This document shows, piece by piece, positions 53,001 to 62,000 of a stretch of DNA of 64,000 nucleotides. The notes under the pieces were generated by a model that had not been told where the DNA came from, made no database searches, and was given only the letters and a program-made list of their open reading frames with translations. This DNA comes from Carposina sasakii (lineage: Eukaryota; Arthropoda; Insecta; Lepidoptera; Carposinidae). The stretch covers positions 12,170,455 through 12,234,454 of the forward strand of contig CP053166.1 in the NCBI GenBank assembly GCA_014607495.2, in the 5' to 3' direction. Within the stretch, counting starts at the first letter, position 1. Every line of letters starts with the position of its first letter. Both the position numbers and the translations under genes were made by a program.

Positions 53001-56000
53001 AAAGTAAAACTAGCATTAACGCGTGCCCTGCTTACTACACCGTATTGTATTTTGCCGTGTGTGTGGCTTTGCCAGTCGCGCGCGTCCATCAACACAACAG
53101 ACTACGTTACCTAGGCTGGCACCGACGCCAAAAAATAAGTGATAAATTATAAATAGTTAAAGATGAATTTGTTAAAGTATTAGGAATTAAGTTGTAAATA
53201 TTTAAATAATTTTAGATATTTAATATGTATTAAGTAGATAAATTAGTTACGTTATTTATCGCTTTTTAAAGTTTTTGTCGTTTGTGTATTTTGAAGTCGG
53301 TTATTTTTTTGTTTAAAGTCAGTTTATATAACTTATATTTAGACGCGGTTATAATGCAGGGCGCTCATGTCAATGCGCAGGTCAACATATAAATATTTCA
53401 TTAAATACAACTACGAGTTTCATAAAAGCAAATGAGCCCAAACTCGAAGAGGTCAGCTTGCAAAAAGTTGCACTACCCGTTTCTAACATCAGACCCTTGT
53501 TTCACTATAATAATATATGGAGGGGTGAAAGGCTATTTGGGATAAGCGCCATTTATATATATGGCGCTTATCCCAAATAGCCTTTCACCCCTCCATATGT
53601 AAATTACCTACGAATAACTAATTGACCAACCAATTTATAAAAATAGACAATATGTTGCATTAGACAGATATAATTAAAATTCTGAAGCATTACAATAAAT
53701 TTTATAACGTATCCACCTTCATCAGATTAGGTCGCGTCGTAGGAAGTGCACCTGTAATGAACTGAGAGATTATCGAAGCACTTCCTCGACAACAGGTGCG
53801 CCAGCGCCGGTGCACAACACAAACACATGGCAAGCGACGTGTAAGGGTTACCGCATATTTTACGACTTTTGTTCTAAAATATTATACACATTAAGATGAA
53901 TTTGCACAAAGCTATTAATTCTCGAATTTTGCATTAAATTGCGATAGTATTGCGTTTGCATTGGCAACTGAAAAGTGATTATGTGGGCGAGGGCCAGCTA
54001 GCGCATCCTTATCGCAACTGCATCGATGCGAACGCGCGACATCATCGCTACTGCATCACTGCAAAAAGTCGCCGTCGGCAAAGGGGCATTAAAAGTACAT
54101 ACCTACATATTCATATAATCTGCGAATGAAATAAGAACTACGGCCAGGAAAGATCTCAATGATTCTTATTTACAACAAATTTTGAACCAGCAACTCGTTT
54201 AATTAAAGGCATAACTCTGGCCCAGATAAATTCTGTTCCAAAAAGTTTCAAGTCAGTTTATTTGATTATTAAGTAAATATTTATTTGTCTCTTAGTAAAA
54301 CCTGCTAATGAAACACATAAGACGGTTTTCGCTTTTATGTTATGACGGAAAGTCTGCAGCAGTCTTTAAAATCGCGATCGCTCACTGAAGCGTGCACATC
54401 CGCGAAGCGAGACTGCAGTCTGTTTACGAAGGTTTACGCAATGCACCTTACGTCAAATTAAGTCACTGGAATTTTTGAAGGTTTTCTGCAGGATAATAAT
54501 ATACGGCCGCCTTATTTGGGACGTGTTAAGAAATTGAATATTAATTCGATTCGGAAAATCCGCTTTGCTATAAGTAACATTGAATCATTGTCTTATGTGC
54601 GTTCTTTATAAAGAAAGTGAAACTGACTACATTATTTATCTTGTCTAACTATAGCAGTAGTTGACAAGTAAACAGAAAGTATAAAGTCAATGCTCTTTAG
54701 TCTTCCTTCATTATTATTATACGTACGTTTTCTTAAACGCGGAAACTGTATAACAATTTGTTTTATATTGACTTATTCGTCAGCTCGTTGACTTTGATGT
54801 CAAGTTAGATAATAGAAGTGTAGTATTGTAATGTTATATTACCATATTGTTTGTAAATACTACCTAATAGTTATAAGTAATTACAGTAAACGACAATAGA
54901 CTACAGAAATGTAGGAATTATATTGTAAATGGTTTGGTACTTAAATAGGGTTTTTGTATACCACAGAGTAATCACAGTTTTGTATGTAAAAAGTTAAAGT
55001 TAGCTGCTTTATCAAGGGAAGTTAGTTATTTTTGTCGTCTGAAGAAATACCCTTTGACAATTAGGAGAGAAACTACTGTACGGTAGATCGGATAGAGGCA
55101 TTCAACGAAATGTTTATATTAGTTGACATTCGAAACTCGCTTCGCTTCTACAGTCGTGCTCTTTCCGACAATAAATTAACTTCTAAAGACTCCATAATAG
55201 AGTTATGTGTTATAGATAGGTCTTTGAAAATGAAATGGATGTTCCTAAAACTATTTTGTCTCAAAGTCAACCGTTTAGAAGCTAAACACTTCCAAAGTAG
55301 TAAAATGTGTATCCCCCTCTATAACTTTTGAACTAAAGCGAATCAACGATCTTAAAAATATATATGTTGTAGTGTAGATCACAATATATAAATATATACT
55401 ATAACGTAGCATAGATACCTTGTAGCACGCAATGAAGAATATGAATTTTGAACTGTCAATGATAATTTTTTTAACCATGTGCGATTGGCAGTTTCGTAGA
55501 TATAGCACATTTACCAAACCAAAAATATTTTAAATAGTACCTAAGAGTAAGTAGGTAGGCCGTAGGATACAGTAGATAGAAGCTTTATTGTGTCAGGCCG
55601 GTACAACGTAGTACACAATCACAACAAACCGGTCGGTGATCGTCCTTTAGCTAACCTACATAGAGCCGTCAGAGGTTGTCAGGAGGTCGCATAAACAAAA
55701 CTTAAGGGTCTTTAAGGCTTTATAACTATTTTAACCTTATAACTAAATCCCGCAACTTCTTCTATGAGTACACAAAATATGCTTAACCAGTTTACTTTTT
55801 AATCCTAGCGTCTTAAAGCTATTATAAAAGAATGTAAAAATAGATCTCACCTCTTTTGTCGTTGGTTGAAGTCAACAATGTATAGTTTGTATAGACGAGC
55901 AAAGATTAAAAAGAAAAGCCGTTTATTCTGACTAACCCTATTGTTTTTGGATATTTCAATTTGGTAGATATTCTTTACCTCTAATGAAAGGTATTTATTA

Positions 56001-59000
56001 CGTGACTTCATTTGCTGCAGGCATGTACCACAAACTTATCTGATACAACGCAGTGTCGCTACTGTATACGCAGAAAGTAAATAAAATGACATGACTAAAA
56101 TTTTAGAGTTTCTTCCGCAAGTCAAAAACACGTTGCACAATAATTTAGGGTCGAATCACGAATACATCGATACGATCGATTGAATTCTCGAACAGTTATG
56201 TTGACTCCAATAACGGATATGGCATATCGATTCGGAACAAGTTGAAATCGATTCTCGATCGAAATCAAGTTATATTGAATCTTTGGCTGTGTACTTAAGA
56301 TTTCGTTTAGGAGTCAATCTTCGTGATGACTTACTGACCTTGGTCTACTTAGCATACTAATCTAGATGAGAGCACTTGTTCCGTCTATTTGGATACGGTA
56401 TTTTTGGTTTTTGCGAAGCATCCGCTCAAAGATGGCAGAAGTGTACCATTGGTTTGAATTATAGCTACACCTGCAGTACAACTCGTTTTTATACATACGC
56501 ACGGCTGTGTTCCTGAAATTCTAAGTTGCTAGCTCATTGCCTGAGAGAAGGCCCCTAAATTCCTTACTTCCTTAAAAAGAAGAAGATGTCGCTCGTTTTT
56601 ATTGAAATCATGTTTTGACCTAGGTACTACATCATTTTAGAAGGGAAGACAGATACTTCCACACTTCGGCGCGGAATAAAACTATAGGTATATGAAGCGG
56701 CAAATACTTTACATGTTATAAGTGCTCACACTGAGAGCTGATTTTCTTTGCTGCATACTGGTCTATGAAACATGTATTTATTTACTGTATAAAGGTGGGT
56801 TTCCACGGTGCATGATATTACGGACGGACGCGCACCAGCCCGCACCACGGATCGTGGGAAACGGAGCGTCCGTGGTAATACGGACGCGTCTGTGGTGCGC
56901 GTCCGTCCGCGAAATCACGCACCGTGGGAACCCACCTTTAGTGTTAGAATAGAATGTCAATAATAACTCTACGAGTACATACAAATGATCTATTCAAAAT
57001 CTTGTTTTCTTCCTTCCAGGTAAATTAGCCAATGAAGATGACGAATCATTACCCATCCAATCATCAGGGTTAGTATACCTTGACAGTGGAACAACCATCA
57101 TCCCCTCCAGCCTCATCCCCACCAGATCCACATCGAAATACACCGAAATCACCACAACCCAAGCGGACACCACCACCGATGAATCAACCACTGAAGCAAT
57201 AGTACCGAGGCAAAAAGGCAGACTTCTAAACTTAAGCGTCGATGAACTGCAAAGTTTCGCCAATGCGTTACATAACCAATCAGATAAGGAGGACAAGAAA
57301 CTCCTTGGTGATATTAGTGATGTTAACATGGAGGGTGACGATGATGATGAGTTGCCGAGACTGATGGACAGTGAGACGAGAAGGAAGCAGTTGCCGGAAA
57401 AGTTCTTTACGCATTACAACCCATTATTGGATGTGGATAAGTCCGAAGATGTCGAGGTGACGTGTAGGCACAACAATATGGAATACAAGGTATTACATAA
57501 AAACATACTTAGGTTGTATCTAACACTTATCTAAACTATAAAAAAGACAAAGAAGATTAACAATGACAATTATTAAAATGTTTTTCATGTAAATGATAAA
57601 GATTTTAGCAAGCATGTTGCCAAGCGCAACACATTCAATGGTAGTATTTTCAAGATAACACACTATTCGGTTTATTATAAAGACTCACGACCCACAATTC
57701 ATTTTTAAAGATGTTAAATTGCATAGCCAAAGTTTATTTCATAAAATATTGGATGAACTGTGTGAGAGAGGATATGCTTGTTCTGGGACTGAGTAACGAG
57801 ATGACTGATAATAGGAATATGTTGAAAAGAGTAAATATTGTGCTGACCCCGAATGAGTGGCAGTAGTGTACAGTACGTATTGCGCCGACCTCAAGTGAAC
57901 AAGATCAGGGCAGAAAAGAGAACTAGAAACCCGACTGTGCAAAGGAGTGGTAATTTAGTTTTATGAAGCAGCCCGAAAGTAGAATATAAGGCAGGTTAAG
58001 TTGTCTATTATGAAAATAATTTGTTCCGCATGTTTGACCTCAATATTAGTATTTCAATTTGTCTAAAAAGGTTTTCATTTACAAGTTGCCGCATAGTCGT
58101 GATCATATTATCTAATGTATTACAGCGAAAGTACTGATCCATGAAAAGTTTAGCACATAGGCTTTAAGTTGGTTAGATTTATGGAATCTAGAATTAGATT
58201 TCTTAATTATACTTATTATTGAGTTTTATATTTTTTATCATTAAAGTCTGTTAAAAAAAAATACAAAAAGATAAGCCCCCTTGTAGCAACTAGCACTTGT
58301 TAATTTTGCTATCTTATCAAGTTATCACATTCCGTCTCTTAGGGACAAAATTCTGGTGATGCTGGTCTAGTATGATTTCTCGACTTGATTGCACTACTGT
58401 GTAAGTGATGCTGAAGTGTGGGTGTAGAAGTATTCTACTCATCTTTAAATATTAGGTAAAGTTCCACTATTATCTCTGAAAATCCGCTTTGTGACGATTT
58501 TAAACAGCGTATTGTGCATAGTATAAATTAAACTAATGTCATAATTACGAAAAAGGCACAAACAACGTTTGTTTATAGAAAATAAAATTATGTTCATACT
58601 TCGTTCTGTAGTCGAAAATAAATTATGTTCATACTACATTGTCTTCTCTATCAGCATAATACTCGTATTTCTACCAGGTCGGTGCTCGCATAGAGCGAGG
58701 TTGCGATGAGACCTGCGAGTGCATCAGCACCGGCATCTTCGAGTGCACCCCGCGCTGCAAGCACCCGTACATCCGGCGCGGGCGCAGACTGAACGACCCG
58801 CTCTGCTTCGAGTCTCCCGTCGATGAGTGCTGCTCCATCATCGCATGCGCTACTGGTACTGGAGGTGCGGGATTTGTGACTAAATTTATGTTTATATTGC
58901 GCTGAATTTTCGTTATTTTCTACACACAATCGGATAAAGTAGGATTTGTAGCTGTGATGTGACTAACATGTTTCGTTCCTTAGCCGTTGTGAATACTGTC

Positions 59001-62000
59001 TATTTAAAGCTGAAACTCAACCAAAATGGAGCAGCTGCTTTCGTGGTGTGGAGCAATAATTAAGTTATGTACGAAAGTTAATTTTTTTGGTTTCTCGATG
59101 GTCATCTAGCAAGTAAAACTGTAAGGATGTACAATACAAATAAATCCTGCCATTATCTTGGTTCCATTTGAACCAACGTCTATTCATAAAAATAGTCTAC
59201 CTACGGATTAAATTTAATCTAATATTATTTATGTATTTGGTGATTGATGAGCCATAATTTCATATGATTTTATTAGTTCTTATCACAGTTTTCTATTAGT
59301 CAAGCATTACACGAGCAAGTCGATTTTGTAGTTCTATATTTCAATTGGATATATGCACCTATAAGTATTGAACGAAAACGATACTCCTCCTTTTTTGGAA
59401 GTTGGTTGACGAATAACATCCCACTAACGAGACTATGATAATACGAGATAATCGTAAAAGCCCAAAACGTTCTCACGCCAAAACATTATTGTGTAAGTAA
59501 ACCTCCTTCTAAGGTAACTGGCCATTCGTTTTAAATGTTACTATAATTACTGAGAACTATGTTAAATTGTGTACACAATTAGACATTTCGTTTCGTTGAA
59601 TACTCGTATGTAGCAGCAATTATAAAATTATTAGGCTGCCACTGATTACTAGATTAAAACGCTGGTTCAGTTGTTTTATTTTTATTTTTTACTAGTGGAC
59701 GCCCGCGACTCCGTCCGCGTGGACTGCAGAAAAAATAAAATGTCGACATTATCCGGGATAAGAACATTTTCCCGGGATAAAAAGTAGCTTATATGTTAAG
59801 TGGGACCTGTCACAGCATATTTCTGAAAACTGCATCGGTTTCTGAGATTAGCGTGTACAAACATCGATCCGTTACAATTTTATTATATATATAGATTGTA
59901 TGTACACAATAAAATTTTATTAAAAGTGTGCTTCTGCGTATTTCTATTTTATTTTTATTATATTGTGTGTCTTGCTTGAAGTTTATTTTTCTATGCCTCT
60001 GGAGAATTACAGTATTAGACAGGATGTTTTATCATTGCCACCCTTAGCGAAGGGTACGTACACTATACATCAAATAAAGTAAGTTTATGCAAAAAAAAAA
60101 AATGCTAGGAAACGATGTATTTTTTTATTTTTTATTTCTTGATCGGGCGAAATTTATAGTGTGCAGTGTTTATGCTAGTTTTATCATAGACATATATTAA
60201 TTATTTCTCGTAAAAAAATCTTGCTACGAGCGTCTATGTGTATTTATGCAGAAAAAAGCAGTCTATTTACTCAACTTTGGACCCTAATATCTTGGGAACT
60301 AGACACTTCCCAGGTATGCTTCCATGGAGAAAATGATCGTGATGATGAGGAGATTCCGTAGTTTTCGGGAACGTCGACGACCAAAAATCATCCTGTATTT
60401 TATTCCTCCTAACAGATATGAAAGTCAGCCAGGTGCCTGTCTGTGTGTATGAGAACACGACGTACACCGTGGGCTCCAAGTGGTACCTGGGCTGCTCCCA
60501 GATCTGCGTCTGCGAGGCTGACTTCACCGTCACCTGCAAGTCTAGGTAAGAGTTCATGATCCAAGAAAGCTGGGTCTAGCACTTAAGGACTGACACTTGA
60601 TGATGTCACGGTCCATCTGTCGCTATCTATAAATGTTGGTAAAGTAGAATAAAGATCCCATATAGTGGTAGCTTAAAAGGCTACATCCTTATCGGGCAAC
60701 AGCTAGCTTGTACCACCATTACAACCAAGAAGTCTACCTAATAATCAAAACACTTTGGCATTTATTTGCTATTCCAAAAACATTTCATGTGCGATTTCAT
60801 CTATTTCCTTTACGTAGAATCAAGATAAACTAATCGGAACTATAAAAATCTCATTACATAATTATCTGGAAAACTTTCAGATGCAGTCCACTGCCTATAA
60901 ATGAGAAGTGCATCAATGTGCAGGACCCTCATGATGAGTGTTGTGAGGTGCAGATCTGTGATGTCTCCCAGGATGTCCATGAAGAACCCATTGATAACAT
61001 GACTACTTCCTGGACCACTCTTTCTGATAGTATGACTACAGAGGTTAGTATTTGATGTCACCTATTCATTTGGTTTTCTGTAGCTCAATATACCTACTGC
61101 AAAGACGAATAATTTTTTAGATTACTGTAGAAAAGGCTTATCTAAATGTCGCCGTCCATAAAAAGTATAAATATTTTTCAAGCAATAATCAATTTTTTTT
61201 TTCCAGAGATTAGAGTCTCGGAAAAAATCTACATCACGCCCTCTAGTTCTAGCAGAACCCATAGGATCTGTAAAGGTGCTACAAAATAAAACAGTCAAGG
61301 TCAACCTGATCCATCCAAACAACACACAAGATCCCATACATCTACTCCTCAGTCCTGATGGAGGAAAGACATACGAAGACATAGAACTACAATACTCCGA
61401 TCTGATACTTAATCTCGAAGGTGGAAAAGATTACGTGTTAAAAACCAAAGAAACAGGCACTAAATTTAATTTTACTATAACTGCCACAGATGTAACTCCT
61501 GAAAATCATATAGAGGTGAAAGGTGAGAAACTAACAATATCACCACAAACAATAAGCGACAAACAAATACTGCCACAAGTGAGCGAAAAAAAGTTGCTAG
61601 CCCAGAAAGCTGAGAAACAGATCCAATCAGTGAAGAGTGACAAACAAATTCTCCCTGAAATAAGTGAAAGACACAAAAGCGAAAAACAGATCCTCCAAGA
61701 TATAAGTGAAAAACAAACGGTGGAGAAACAAATTCTGCCCCAGAAGACTGAGAAACAAATTCTGCCCCAGATGAGTGAAAAACAAATTCTTCCCCAAATG
61801 AGTGAAAAACAAATTCTGCCCCAGATGAGTGAAAAACAAACTTCGCCCCAGATGAGTGAAAAACAAATTCTTCCCCAAATAAGTGAAAAACAAATTCTGC
61901 CCCAGATGAGTGATAAACAAATTTTGCCCCAAATGAGTGAAAAAGAAATTCTGCCCCAAATTAGTGAAAATCAAAATTTGCCCCAGATGAGTGAGAAACA

